Shown here: positions 25,240 to 33,658 of the stretch, in pieces
Layout of the letters: every line of letters begins with the position of its first letter
How positions within the stretch are numbered: position 1 is the stretch's first letter
NCBI RefSeq assembly: GCF_003633755.1
Contig: NZ_RBIL01000001.1
Span: 2,031,426 to 2,095,425, forward strand
Direction: 5' to 3'
Length of the DNA: 64,000 bases
From: Solirubrobacter pauli
GTDB taxonomy: Bacteria; Actinomycetota; Thermoleophilia; Solirubrobacterales; Solirubrobacteraceae
Position numbers and translations under genes: made by a program
Notes under the pieces: generated by a model
Told to the model about the DNA's origin: nothing
What the model saw: the letters and a program-made list of their open reading frames with translations, nothing else
The model's database searches: none

Positions 25240-28200
25240 CTACGGGGTGATCGTCGACAGCGTGAACGTGAGCGTCTTGCTGTAGCGACCGGTCCGGAGC
25301 GCGTCCTTCTCGTTGATCGACTGCTTGAAGTCGATCGCGACGTCCGCGCCCGAGACCGGGTCGGAGAACGTCTTGAGCGTGAGCGGCGTGCCACTCAGCG
25401 CGGCGAACGCGCCGCCGGCCTTGACCTGCAGCGGCTGCGCCAGGGCGTACGCGCCGTTGACGAGCTTGCCGGTGTTGGTCGTGCTGGGGTCGACCACGGA
25501 CAGCGCCGCGTCGCCGGCGGTGCTGGTCACCGAGGCGAGCGTGCTGGCCGTGTAGTCGCGCGTGGCGCCCGGCTCGAAGTTGCCGAGCGAGGACTGCGCG
25601 CCGAGCGTGATCGCGAGCGTCGCCGGCACGTTGCCGATCAGCTCATGGTCGGTGTTCGACGTCGTGGCCGTGATCTTGACCGTCTTGGAGCCGATCGCCG
25701 AGACGTTGCCGGCGGCGTCCGTCGCGCGGTACTCGATCACGTGCTCGCCCTGCGCGGACACCGTCACCGGGGAGGTGTAAGCCGTCCACGCGCCACCGTT
25801 GACGCGGTACTCGAGCGTGACCGTGCCGGGCTTGTCGTCCTGGCCGGCCAGCGTCAGCGTGACCGGGCGCTTGTACGAGCCGTCCGCGTCGGGCGCGGCC
25901 GGGTCCAGCGTGCCCGTGACGGTCGGCGCGACGTTGTCGATCAGGCCTTCCTTGATGCGGACGTTGCGGTACCAGACGTTGTCGCCGTCGCCGTGGTTCT
26001 GGAGGCCGACGAAGCCCGCCAGGTCGCGTGCCGCGTTGGTCACCGTGTAGTCGTTGACCACGGTGCCGTTCAGGATGATCTTGATGTTGTTGCCCTGGAC
26101 GAGGAGCTCGTAGGCGTTCCACTGGCCGAGCGGCTTCAGGGACGCGAGGACCTTGTCGCGGTCAGCGCCCTGGATGCCGTAGATCGAGCCGGTCAGGTGC
26201 ACCAGGTCGTCCGTCTCGTCGATCTGGATCTCGTAGCCGTTGTCGACCGCGGTCCACGGATCGCCCTTGGGGTCCGGGAAGCCGACGAAGACGCCACCGT
26301 TGGAGTCGTTCGTCATCTTCCAGTCGAGCTTGAGGCTGTAGTTCGTGAACGACTTGGGCGTGTACCAGTTCAGGCCCAGGCCGCCGACGCTCTTGATCGA
26401 GCAGTCCGTCTGGCGGCCGAACGAGCCGGGGCCTGCCATGCGCCACTTGGCCAGCGAGTCGAGCGTGCCGTCGAACAGGCCGACGTAGCCGGGCTCGAGC
26501 GTGGCCGGGGCGCAGATGTCCTTCGCCTCGCCGATCTTCAGCGTGTCGAAGTTGACGTTGCCGTCGGTGCCCGAGTCGAACGAGAGCTTGATCTGGTTCG
26601 TGCCCTTCTTCAGCGCCAGGCTCTTGGTGCTGAACGCCCACGCCTTCCAGTCGGCCGTCGAGGTCGTCGGGAAGACCCAGTTGTCCTGCTTGACGCCGTT
26701 GACGTACAGCGCCAGCGACTTGTCCTTGGTGGACGGGTTCGGGCCGTTGGCGTAGCGGATGTTCACCGGGTAGGTGCCGTCGGCGTCGACGTCGACCTGC
26801 CAGGTGAGGTTCGCGCCGTTGTTGAAGAAGCCACCGGCGAAGCCGGAGCCGGAGTAGCCGGAGTGCTCGGTCTCGACGGACGCGCCGGAGCGCAGGACGG
26901 CCTCTTCGGCCTCGTAGTTGCCGGTCTGCGTCGGGGTGGCCGTGTAGCCGGGCAGCGAGTTCAGCGTGTACCACGCCTCGGAGTTCCACAGCGCCTCGCC
27001 GGCGGCCGAGGAGAACGGGGCGGGGGAGCGCACGTACACGACGCGGCCGGGCTTGAGGCCGTCGACCTTGATCGTGACCGACTTCTTGTCGGCCGCGACC
27101 GTGGCGTCCGTGACGAGCAGACCCTCCTCGTCGACCTTCGGGCCGCCGTACTGGGCCGTCGGGACGTAGCGCCACTGCTTGAACTGGTAGGCCGACTTGG
27201 CCTTGGCCGCGGTCTCGTCCGAGAGCGGCTGCGTGTAGGAGATCTTGAAGCCGCCCTCGACGACCTCCATCTTCTCCATGTCGAAGACGTTCTTGCCGCT
27301 GGGGGTGAGCTTCTGGAGGCCGTAGCGCTGCTTGCCCTCCTGGCCCCAGTTGCCGCCCTCGCCGGTGCCGCCGACGTAGATCGCGCCGTCCGGGCCGATC
27401 ATCGTGCGGTTGACGCCGACCTCGAGGCCGGCCGTGTGGCGGAAGACCGCGCCCTGGAACTCGCCGCCGACCTTCTCGAGGAAGCCGCGCTGGAGGCCGC
27501 CGTAGGTGACGTCACCCCAGATCATCTGCCCCTTGAACGGACCGTCGGTGAGCATCACCGGGTTCGACGGGGAGTTCGCGACCTCGTTCTGCGGCATCCA
27601 CAGGACGGGCTGGGTGACCGGCTTGTCGTCGTACGGGCCGGGTGGGTTCGTGTAGTGGTTGAAGAAACGACCCGGCTTGATCTGGACCATCTTGTTCGAC
27701 GGCAGCCAGGCACCCTGGTTGTCGTTGACGAAGATGCCGCCCTCGGGGCCGAAGCCGATGCCGTTCGGGGTGCGCAGGCCACCGGCGATCGTGGACACTT
27801 CCCACGTCTTGCGGTCGATCTTGATCGCGGTGCCCGGATCCTTGCCCGGCTGCGGGTCGGTCGTCGCGCCACCGTTGTTGATGGCGTTCGAGCGCGCGAT
27901 GTAGAAGTAGTCGGCGTCGTGGATGAGGCCGAAGGCGAACTCGTGGAAGTTGCCGCCGTTGGGCCACGAGGCGAGCCGCTTGTGGTCCATCATCGTGTCG
28001 GCGTCGTCGCCGTCCGGGAGCAGCTCGGTGAGGCCCTCGCGCTCGGACACGTACCAACGGCCGTCGATGACCTGGATGCCCATGGCGTTCTTGAGCTTGT
28101 CGGCGACCTTGGTGTAGGTCACCTGGTCCTTGCTCGTGTTGCCCGTGACGTGGTCGAGGACGTAGACCTCGCTGGACTCCGGGTTCGGGACCCAGCCGCC

Positions 28201-28950
28201 GGAGGAGACGTCGCCCGTGGTCGTGATGACCATGCGGCCGTCCGGCAGGAAGTCCATGCCGGAGACCTTCGGCTGGAAGGCCGAGGGGCGGATGTCGGTC
28301 AGGTCGTAGTCCGGGTTCACGGACTCCAGGGGCAGACCGTCACCGGGGGTGTCGGTGTCGCCCTCGCAGAACTTGCTGCCCGGCGCGGTGACGCGCACGA
28401 CCTGGGCCTCGGTCGAGAGGACCGTGCTCGGGACGACGGCGTAGGCGCTCGAGCCCGGCGTCTTCCACTCGAGCTTGAGCACCTGCTCGTTGGCACCGTC
28501 GACGTGCTTGATCAGCAGGGTGTGGTTGCCCGCCGTGAGCGTGGCGGTGCCTTCCTTGGACTCGACGGCGTGCATGCCGTCGTTGTTGACGACCTCCTTG
28601 CCGTCCAGCCACAGGACGGAGCCGTCGTCGCTGGTGAGGCGGAAGGCGTAATCGCCGGCGGTGGCGATGTTGAGGTTGGCGAGCACTTCCGTCTGGAAGT
28701 TGCCCTCGAGACCGAACTCGCTGGTCTGCGTCCAGTTGATGGTGGGCATCAACTTGTCGACGTTCGGCGTCTGGCGAGCCTTCAGCGTGCACGTGCCGTT
28801 CGGCGCGACCGCGAACTGGTACGTGCGCATGGTGACCCCGGGCTCCTGGGGCGGCAGGTTCTGCGCGGCAGCGCTGCCGGCGAGCGCGCCGAGCGCGCCC
28901 GTCACCGCGGCGGCGGCGATGCCGGCGCGGGTCCTCCAACTTGCGGACAA
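25240..28950 (-). CDS. Large secreted multidomain sugar-processing protein (PA14, beta-propeller, CBM, DUF1080, shared C-terminal module)
   Basis: 1236 residues. The start is set to the TTG at 28950 because GGAGGAGG lies 4-5 bases upstream; a signal peptide follows (ending GSAAAQ). Estimated domains: PA14-like 55-150 (FRLTSDDGSVLWLDG); glucose/sorbosone-dehydrogenase-like beta-propeller 200-560 (MDFLPDGRMVITTTGD, PNGIGFGPEGGIFVNDNQG); CBM6/35-like 670-820 (YEAEEAVLRSG, then SFDSGTDGNVNFDTLKIG); DUF1080 3-keto-disaccharide hydrolase-like 821-1007 (LKLDWKMTNDSNGGVF and GFVGLQNHGDGD); an Ig-like domain with YRATDAAGNVS 1008-1104; and the shared module to the end (STITP). It should act on oxidised glycosides or polysaccharides outside the cell. 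No heme motif (CxxCH) is seen, so any oxidase activity would need a separate electron acceptor. Confidence 0.88.
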   Translation of the reverse strand: MSASWRTRAGIAAAAVTGALGALAGSAAAQNLPPQEPGVTMRTYQFAVAPNGTCTLKARQTPNVDKLMPTINWTQTSEFGLEGNFQTEVLANLNIATAGDYAFRLTSDDGSVLWLDGKEVVNNDGMHAVESKEGTATLTAGNHTLLIKHVDGANEQVLKLEWKTPGSSAYAVVPSTVLSTEAQVVRVTAPGSKFCEGDTDTPGDGLPLESVNPDYDLTDIRPSAFQPKVSGMDFLPDGRMVITTTGDVSSGGWVPNPESSEVYVLDHVTGNTSKDQVTYTKVADKLKNAMGIQVIDGRWYVSEREGLTELLPDGDDADTMMDHKRLASWPNGGNFHEFAFGLIHDADYFYIARSNAINNGGATTDPQPGKDPGTAIKIDRKTWEVSTIAGGLRTPNGIGFGPEGGIFVNDNQGAWLPSNKMVQIKPGRFFNHYTNPPGPYDDKPVTQPVLWMPQNEVANSPSNPVMLTDGPFKGQMIWGDVTYGGLQRGFLEKVGGEFQGAVFRHTAGLEVGVNRTMIGPDGAIYVGGTGEGGNWGQEGKQRYGLQKLTPSGKNVFDMEKMEVVEGGFKISYTQPLSDETAAKAKSAYQFKQWRYVPTAQYGGPKVDEEGLLVTDATVAADKKSVTIKVDGLKPGRVVYVRSPAPFSSAAGEALWNSEAWYTLNSLPGYTATPTQTGNYEAEEAVLRSGASVETEHSGYSGSGFAGGFFNNGANLTWQVDVDADGTYPVNIRYANGPNPSTKDKSLALYVNGVKQDNWVFPTTSTADWKAWAFSTKSLALKKGTNQIKLSFDSGTDGNVNFDTLKIGEAKDICAPATLEPGYVGLFDGTLDSLAKWRMAGPGSFGRQTDCSIKSVGGLGLNWYTPKSFTNYSLKLDWKMTNDSNGGVFVGFPDPKGDPWTAVDNGYEIQIDETDDLVHLTGSIYGIQGADRDKVLASLKPLGQWNAYELLVQGNNIKIILNGTVVNDYTVTNAARDLAGFVGLQNHGDGDNVWYRNVRIKEGLIDNVAPTVTGTLDPAAPDADGSYKRPVTLTLAGQDDKPGTVTLEYRVNGGAWTAYTSPVTVSAQGEHVIEYRATDAAGNVSAIGSKTVKITATTSNTDHELIGNVPATLAITLGAQSSLGNFEPGATRDYTASTLASVTSTAGDAALSVVDPSTTNTGKLVNGAYALAQPLQVKAGGAFAALSGTPLTLKTFSDPVSGADVAIDFKQSINEKDALRTGRYSKTLTFTLSTITP

Positions 28951-29039
28951 ACGTCCTCCTCCAACGAGACCCAAATGCAACGGCGACCGACGTTACAAGG
29001 CTTTGGTTCTCATCTGTAGGGCTTTTGTCACTTGATCGG

Positions 29040-31094
29040 CTAAACCATCTGTCCGGTTTTTCGTGTAAGCACTCCAGGCCACCAGTTCAAGCGCCCAAGT
29101 AGGGACATCGTCGCCGGAAGCAGCAGGCCTCTCACCACCGTCACATCGAGGAAGACGGCGATCGCCATGCCCACGCCGACCTGCTTGACCTGGACCAGCT
29201 CACCGAGCGCGAAGCCCAGGAACACGATGCCGATCGAGATCGCGGCGGCGGTCACGACGGGGCCTGAGGCGGCGATGCCGGTGAGCACCGCGCGGTCGTT
29301 GTCGCGCGTGCGGTCCCACTCCTCCTTGATGCGGGCGAGCAGGAACACCTCGTAGTCCATCGAGAGCCCGAAGATGAACATGAACAGCAGCAGCGGCGTG
29401 GTGATGTCCAGCGGGTCCGGGAAGATCAGGACGAGCGCGCCGAGCGTGGCCCCGAGCGTCAGCAGGTTGAGCAGCAGCGCCTTGATCGGGATCAGCACCG
29501 AGCGCGTCAGCGCGAACAGCAGCAGCGCGGTGGGGACGAAGATCACCAGCAGCGCGAGCGGCAACCGTGCGCGCGTGGACTCCTTCGCGTCGATCAGCTC
29601 CGCCGCCGGCCCGCCGACGAGCACCGGCACGGGCGCGTCGTAGGCGCGGACGTCGCGGACGATCTGCTGGGCGCGCGGCCCGGCGGACGTGCCCTGCGGC
29701 GCGATCTCGACCCGCGTCACGCCCGGCGTCGGGTTCCCGGCGATGTTCACGTCGTTGCGCTTGCCCTGGCTGAACAGGAAGCGCATCAGGCCCTGCACCT
29801 TCGGGTCGCTGCTGTCGGCTTCGACCACGACGGTGACCGGGACGCTGGCGAGCGGGAAGTCGCGCTCGAGCCGCTCCGCGACGACGCGCTCCTCGGTGCT
29901 CTCGGGCAGGGCGCTCGCGTCCGAGTTGTTCACGTCGAGCCCGGTGACCGGGAAGGTGAGCGCGAGCAGCGCGACCGCCGACACCAGCGCGACCGGCACC
30001 CGGTGGCGCTGCGAGAAGGCCGCGAGCGTCTCGAGCAGGCCGCGGCGCTCGCCGCGCGGACGGCGCCAGACCCACGTCCGCGTTCCCGGCGCGGGGATCC
30101 GGCGGTGGGCGAGCGCGATCAGCGCGGGGACGAGCGTGAGTCCGGCGATCGTGGCCAGGCAGACCGCGAGCAGACCGCCGAGCGCCATCGCGGCGAGCAC
30201 GGGCGTGCCGAACACGGCGAGGCCGGCGAGCGCGATCGCGACGGCGAGGCCGGAGACGAGCACGGCGCGGCCGGCCGCCGCCACGGTGCGCTCCAGCACG
30301 TCCTCGAGCGGGTCGTCGGGCGCGTCCGCGCGCTCTTGCCGGAAGCGGGCGATGACGAGCAGGCTGTAGTCGACCGCGAGCCCGAGCCCGAGCAAGGTGA
30401 CGACGTTGACCGCGAACTCGCTCACGTCGAGCGAGCCCGCGAGCGCGTTGAGCGCCAGCAGCGCGGTCGCGATCGTCGCCAGCGCGGCGGCAAGCGGCAG
30501 CAGGCCGGCGACCATGCCGCCGAGGAAGAGGATCAGCACGACGCACAGCACGACGAGCGCGATCGACTCGCCGAACACGGCGTCGTCGACGGCACGGTCG
30601 GCGAACGTCCGCTCCGCGAGCAGCTCGCCACCGACGTAGACCTCGGGCGCGTCGATCGTGCGGATCTTTGCCGACACGTCGTCGGCCAGCGCGAGCGCGC
30701 GCTCCTCGCTGAGCCTCGGGTCCAGCTCGACCACGGCGACGGAGCTGTTGCCGTCGACGGCGACGAGCCCGCCGGAGGTGTACGCGTCGCTGACGTCGAC
30801 GACGCCCGGCGTCTGACGCAGGCTGTTGAAGACGTTCGTGGCCGACTGGACCAGCGCGGGCGTGTAGAAGTCCGCTCCGCCGATCACGGCGACGACGGTC
30901 TCGCCCTCCGGGTCGAGCGCGTCCACGCGTGCCTCGGCGCGTTTGGACTCGGCGCTGGAGCGGAGGTCCTCGACCGTCTTCGTGCGGTCGAAGACGCCGC
31001 CACCGACGATTCCGCCGACGAGCGCCAGCACGATCCAGACGCCGACCACCGGCAGCCGCCACCGGGTGGCGACTCTCCCCCACCTTCCGAGCAT
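29040..31094 (-). CDS. MMPL/RND-family membrane exporter (second of three)
   Basis: 684 residues with the twofold MMPL topology: helix 1 at about 13-32, a periplasmic-type loop, five helices (VNVVTLLGLGLAVDYSLLVIARFRQE in the proton-relay region), then a repeat with FIFGLSMDYEVFLLARIKEEWD. Both D-Y motifs are intact. Cargo unknown. Its start is 24 bases after the stop of the sigma/SH3 fusion gene, so it is likely the last gene of that operon and may be the system's output. A gap of 89 bases separates its stop from the start of the neighbouring large gene, whose promoter must be there. Confidence 0.9.
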   Translation of the reverse strand: MLGRWGRVATRWRLPVVGVWIVLALVGGIVGGGVFDRTKTVEDLRSSAESKRAEARVDALDPEGETVVAVIGGADFYTPALVQSATNVFNSLRQTPGVVDVSDAYTSGGLVAVDGNSSVAVVELDPRLSEERALALADDVSAKIRTIDAPEVYVGGELLAERTFADRAVDDAVFGESIALVVLCVVLILFLGGMVAGLLPLAAALATIATALLALNALAGSLDVSEFAVNVVTLLGLGLAVDYSLLVIARFRQERADAPDDPLEDVLERTVAAAGRAVLVSGLAVAIALAGLAVFGTPVLAAMALGGLLAVCLATIAGLTLVPALIALAHRRIPAPGTRTWVWRRPRGERRGLLETLAAFSQRHRVPVALVSAVALLALTFPVTGLDVNNSDASALPESTEERVVAERLERDFPLASVPVTVVVEADSSDPKVQGLMRFLFSQGKRNDVNIAGNPTPGVTRVEIAPQGTSAGPRAQQIVRDVRAYDAPVPVLVGGPAAELIDAKESTRARLPLALLVIFVPTALLLFALTRSVLIPIKALLLNLLTLGATLGALVLIFPDPLDITTPLLLFMFIFGLSMDYEVFLLARIKEEWDRTRDNDRAVLTGIAASGPVVTAAAISIGIVFLGFALGELVQVKQVGVGMAIAVFLDVTVVRGLLLPATMSLLGRLNWWPGVLTRKTGQMV

Positions 31095-31118
31095 CGGGCG
31101 AGATCGTAGAAGGCTGTC

Positions 31119-32540
31119 TCAGCGATTTGACACGAGTGCCTCCTCGCACAGCGCGTCGGCGGTCACCCATCCGCGCTCGCCGGTGTCCGTGCGGACCCGT
31201 GCCCAGCCGTCCTCGAGCGCCTTGACCTGCACGGGCTGCTGCGCGCGCAGCGAACCGGCCGTGGCGGCGTCCGGGCGCGGGCGGACCCGCAGGTACCGGT
31301 GCGTGGCGCAGGCGCGCGTCCACGGCTGCGCGGTGGCCGCCTGGGCGCCGTCGGCGAGCACCGAGCCGCGCGCGTCGGCGCGTCGGCACAGGGTTCCGAC
31401 GATCATGGTCCCGGCGCGCGCGACGGTCTTGCGCTCGAACACGAGGCGCGCCACACGACCGGTGCCCGCGATCGTCCCGGGTGCGTACCCGACGCCGATC
31501 CGCACGCCCTGTGGGGGCAGCATCCCGGCGATCCGCGTGCCCTCCGGGCAGGTCAAGGCGACCGTCGCCGGCGGACGCTGGCCGGGGGTGAAGGTGAGCG
31601 CGCGCGAGACCATCGCGGTGCCGCTCGGCAGCGGCGCGCCCGCGGGCAGCGCGCCGCCGGGCACCGCGGGTGAGCGGACGGTGACGGGCGAGGGGTCGCC
31701 GGGGAGCAGGACGAGCGGCGCGGCGAGCGACGCCGTCGCCGCGAACGCCGCGAAGCCGCCGGCCGCCTTGCCGGACGGGCCGAGCTTGATCGCGAGGCCA
31801 CCGAGCAGGAAGCCCAGCCCGAGCGGCGGGACCAGCGCGAGCGTCCCGCGCCGCACGGTCCGGAGCTGCTCGCGCAACGCCCGGCAGGCGCGGCACGTGA
31901 CGAGGTGGCGGTAGGTGGCCGCGGACGCGCGGCGGCGGGCGTCGTGCGCCGCCAGCAGGTCGCCCTGGACGGTGAGGCAGCTCGTGTCGCGGGCCTCGCG
32001 ACCCTTGATCACGTTCAGCCGCGCGCGGTGCACGAGCTGCTTGCTGGCCTGCGGCGTGACGCCGAGCTCGAGCGCGAGCTCGTCGTGGCCGAGCCCGTCG
32101 AGCTCGCGCCGCAGCAGCGCGTGACGCTGCGCGGCGGGGAGCGCGGCGATGTCCGCGAGCAGGCCGTGCACGGCGTCGCGCTGCTCGAGCACCATGTGCG
32201 GCGAGGGCGACAGCGGGCCCGCGGGCTCGGGGTCCTCGACGGCGATCGGCGCGAAGCGCGCGCGGCTCAGCTCGTCGAGGCTGCAGTTGCGCACGAGCCG
32301 GTGCAGCCAGGAGGCGAGGTGCAGCGGCTCGTGATCGCGCTGGATCGCGCGGTGCGCACGGATCAGCGCCTCCTGCACCACGTCCTCGGCGTGCTGGCGG
32401 CGCCCGCCGAGCATGCGCGCCGCGTAGCGCTCGAGGCGCTTGGCGTAGCGCTGGTGGATCACGTCGAACGCGGCGTCGTCACCGGCGCGCAGGCGGCGCA
32501 CCAGCTCGTCGTCCGCGATCCGCCGCACCTCAACAGCCAT
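31119..32540 (-). CDS. ECF sigma factor fused to zinc-finger anti-sigma-like segment, membrane anchor and SH3-like tail
   Basis: 473 residues. Sigma region 2 spans about 15-90 (FDVIHQRYAKRLERYAARML, EDVVQEALIRAHRAI, LASWLHRLVRNCSLDEL). Sigma region 4 spans about 120-182 (LPAAQRHALLRRELDGLGHDELALELG, then SKQLVHRARLNVIKG). After it comes a zinc-finger-like C188...H212-x3-C216-x2-C219, the HxxxCxxC pattern of ZAS anti-sigma factors. A hydrophobic segment at 232-251 and a second, Ala-rich one at 260-280 follow, then about 190 residues with four cysteines ending in a bacterial SH3-like domain (YLRVRPRPD ... GWARVRTDTGERGWVTADALC). Sigma factor, its inhibitor and a sensor would thus be one polypeptide tied to the membrane. 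Topology (one or two helices) is uncertain; the even cysteine number favours an outside tail. Overlaps the upstream SH3 gene by 11 bases. Confidence 0.85.
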   Translation of the reverse strand: MAVEVRRIADDELVRRLRAGDDAAFDVIHQRYAKRLERYAARMLGGRRQHAEDVVQEALIRAHRAIQRDHEPLHLASWLHRLVRNCSLDELSRARFAPIAVEDPEPAGPLSPSPHMVLEQRDAVHGLLADIAALPAAQRHALLRRELDGLGHDELALELGVTPQASKQLVHRARLNVIKGREARDTSCLTVQGDLLAAHDARRRASAATYRHLVTCRACRALREQLRTVRRGTLALVPPLGLGFLLGGLAIKLGPSGKAAGGFAAFAATASLAAPLVLLPGDPSPVTVRSPAVPGGALPAGAPLPSGTAMVSRALTFTPGQRPPATVALTCPEGTRIAGMLPPQGVRIGVGYAPGTIAGTGRVARLVFERKTVARAGTMIVGTLCRRADARGSVLADGAQAATAQPWTRACATHRYLRVRPRPDAATAGSLRAQQPVQVKALEDGWARVRTDTGERGWVTADALCEEALVSNR

Positions 32541-32796
32541 TCACGCTCCGGGACGTGATCCAGCCGGAGATCGGCGCGGCGGAGCGCACGCGGATCCACC
32601 GTCGCGTCCCGTCGCGTTTGAGCACGACGACTCGGTCGCCGCGGTAGAGCACGCCGACCGGCAGCCCGCGCGGGCTGTCGAGGACCGTCACCTGCGGCGT
32701 GCAGATGCGCTCGACCGACGCGGCAGCGGCGGCGGCCGGGAAGGCCGCCGCCGCCAGTGCCGTGCCGGTCACGATGCACGTGAGCCGGAGGCGCAC
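32530..32796 (-). CDS. Small secreted SH3-like protein
   Basis: 88 residues from a GTG at 32796. A signal peptide (VRLRLTCIVTGTALAAAAFPAAAAAAS) precedes about 60 residues of SH3b type: QVTVLDSPRGLPVGVLYRGDRVVVLKRDG, then WIRVRSAAPISGWITSRSVNGC. Two cysteines (C32, C88) could form a disulphide. Bacterial SH3 domains usually bind cell-wall peptides. It starts 4 bases after the stop of the preceding secreted protein gene and overlaps the sigma fusion gene by 11 bases, so all three are one operon. Its domain matches that at the end of the sigma fusion, suggesting a shared ligand or competition for it. Confidence 0.8.
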   Translation of the reverse strand: MRLRLTCIVTGTALAAAAFPAAAAAASVERICTPQVTVLDSPRGLPVGVLYRGDRVVVLKRDGTRRWIRVRSAAPISGWITSRSVNGC

Positions 32797-32800
32797 CCGG

Positions 32801-33571
32801 TTACCGGCGCGCCTGCTGCTTGGCCTTGGCCTGCTTCTTGCCCTTGGCCTTGCTCTTGCTCTTGCTCGTGACCTTCTTCTTGGTGGCGGCGGCCGGCTTG
32901 CGCGTGCCCTTGGCGCCGTCGAGGATGCGGCGGGCCTGCTCCTCGAAGGTGACGCGCTCGGCGTTCGCGCCGGCGTTGCTGAGCGCGAGCAGGTGCTCGT
33001 TGCCGGCCAGCGGCAGCGTCTCGACCGACTCGACGGTCTCGGTCTGCGTGTAGCTCTGCCCGCTCTGCGTGCCGGTCGTGACGCGCTGGTACGGCGCCAG
33101 CGTCGCGGCGTCGACCACGTAGGTCGTGGAGACGCGGCCCTCGGCCGGCGCGCCGGGCGTGGTCGCGAGCGTGACCGCCGCACGTCCGAGGAAGGTCGTG
33201 TCGCCCGTCCTGGCGATCCAACCCTTGCCGATCATCGTGCGGATGTCGTCGCCCTGCGACGGCAGCGAGCGGACGAACGTGCCGCGCCCGTGGGCGCTCG
33301 GTCCGTCCATCGTGGCGATCTCGTTGCGCGTCGCGTCGAAGGCCGTGAACACGCCGCCCGCCTCAGCCGCCTCGTAGCGCAGCCGGCCGCCCGCCGTGAT
33401 CACCTGGCGCGCGCTGTCCGCCGCGACCCAGCGCTCGAACCGCTCCGAGCGGTTCTCGTAGCTGCTCTGGAAGCTGATCGTCGAGACGGAGTGCTCGATC
33501 GTGGAGGCCGCGGCGGTCGCCGGCGCCGCGAGCGCGGCGGCGGTCGCGAGGCCCAGGATGGTGCGCTTCAT
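32801..33571 (-). CDS. Secreted protein with lysine-rich C-terminal tail, function unknown
   Basis: 256 residues. A signal peptide (MKRTILGLATAAALAAPATAAAS) is followed by a mature region that begins TIEHSVSTISFQSSYENRSERFERWVAAD, with RVSTTYVVDAATLAPYQRVTTG near residue 150, a pattern like LolA/RseB-type lipid or stress-binding proteins, though I cannot confirm the fold. Residues from about 216 form a basic tail of Lys/Ala/Ser, which could bind teichoic acid or other anionic wall polymers. It is the first gene of the operon with the SH3 protein and the sigma fusion, so a role as an envelope sensor or regulator is inferred. Confidence 0.75.
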   Translation of the reverse strand: MKRTILGLATAAALAAPATAAASTIEHSVSTISFQSSYENRSERFERWVAADSARQVITAGGRLRYEAAEAGGVFTAFDATRNEIATMDGPSAHGRGTFVRSLPSQGDDIRTMIGKGWIARTGDTTFLGRAAVTLATTPGAPAEGRVSTTYVVDAATLAPYQRVTTGTQSGQSYTQTETVESVETLPLAGNEHLLALSNAGANAERVTFEEQARRILDGAKGTRKPAAATKKKVTSKSKSKAKGKKQAKAKQQARR

Positions 33572-33658
33572 GGACTTGAAGCTCCTTGGTCGAAAGACGT
33601 TGTCTGGGTGGATGACTCCGTCTTCCGCCCGCCGTCCCGGACTTTGTCGCGCGAGTTC

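Noticed and set aside
28951-29039. Promoter for the large secreted protein gene
   Set aside because: The region is AT-richer and must hold it, but no -35/-10 pair is convincing.
31119-32540. The sigma fusion as a frameshift artefact joining two genes
   Set aside because: The frame is continuous with normal codon use throughout, the zinc motif follows region 4 directly, and downstream SH3 and cysteines are conserved-looking; a single true gene is simpler.
33572-33658. GGAAC-type ECF promoter before the secreted-protein/sigma operon
   Set aside because: A GGAAC motif is present but no matching -10 lies at a good distance, so autoregulation by the sigma fusion cannot be claimed from sequence.
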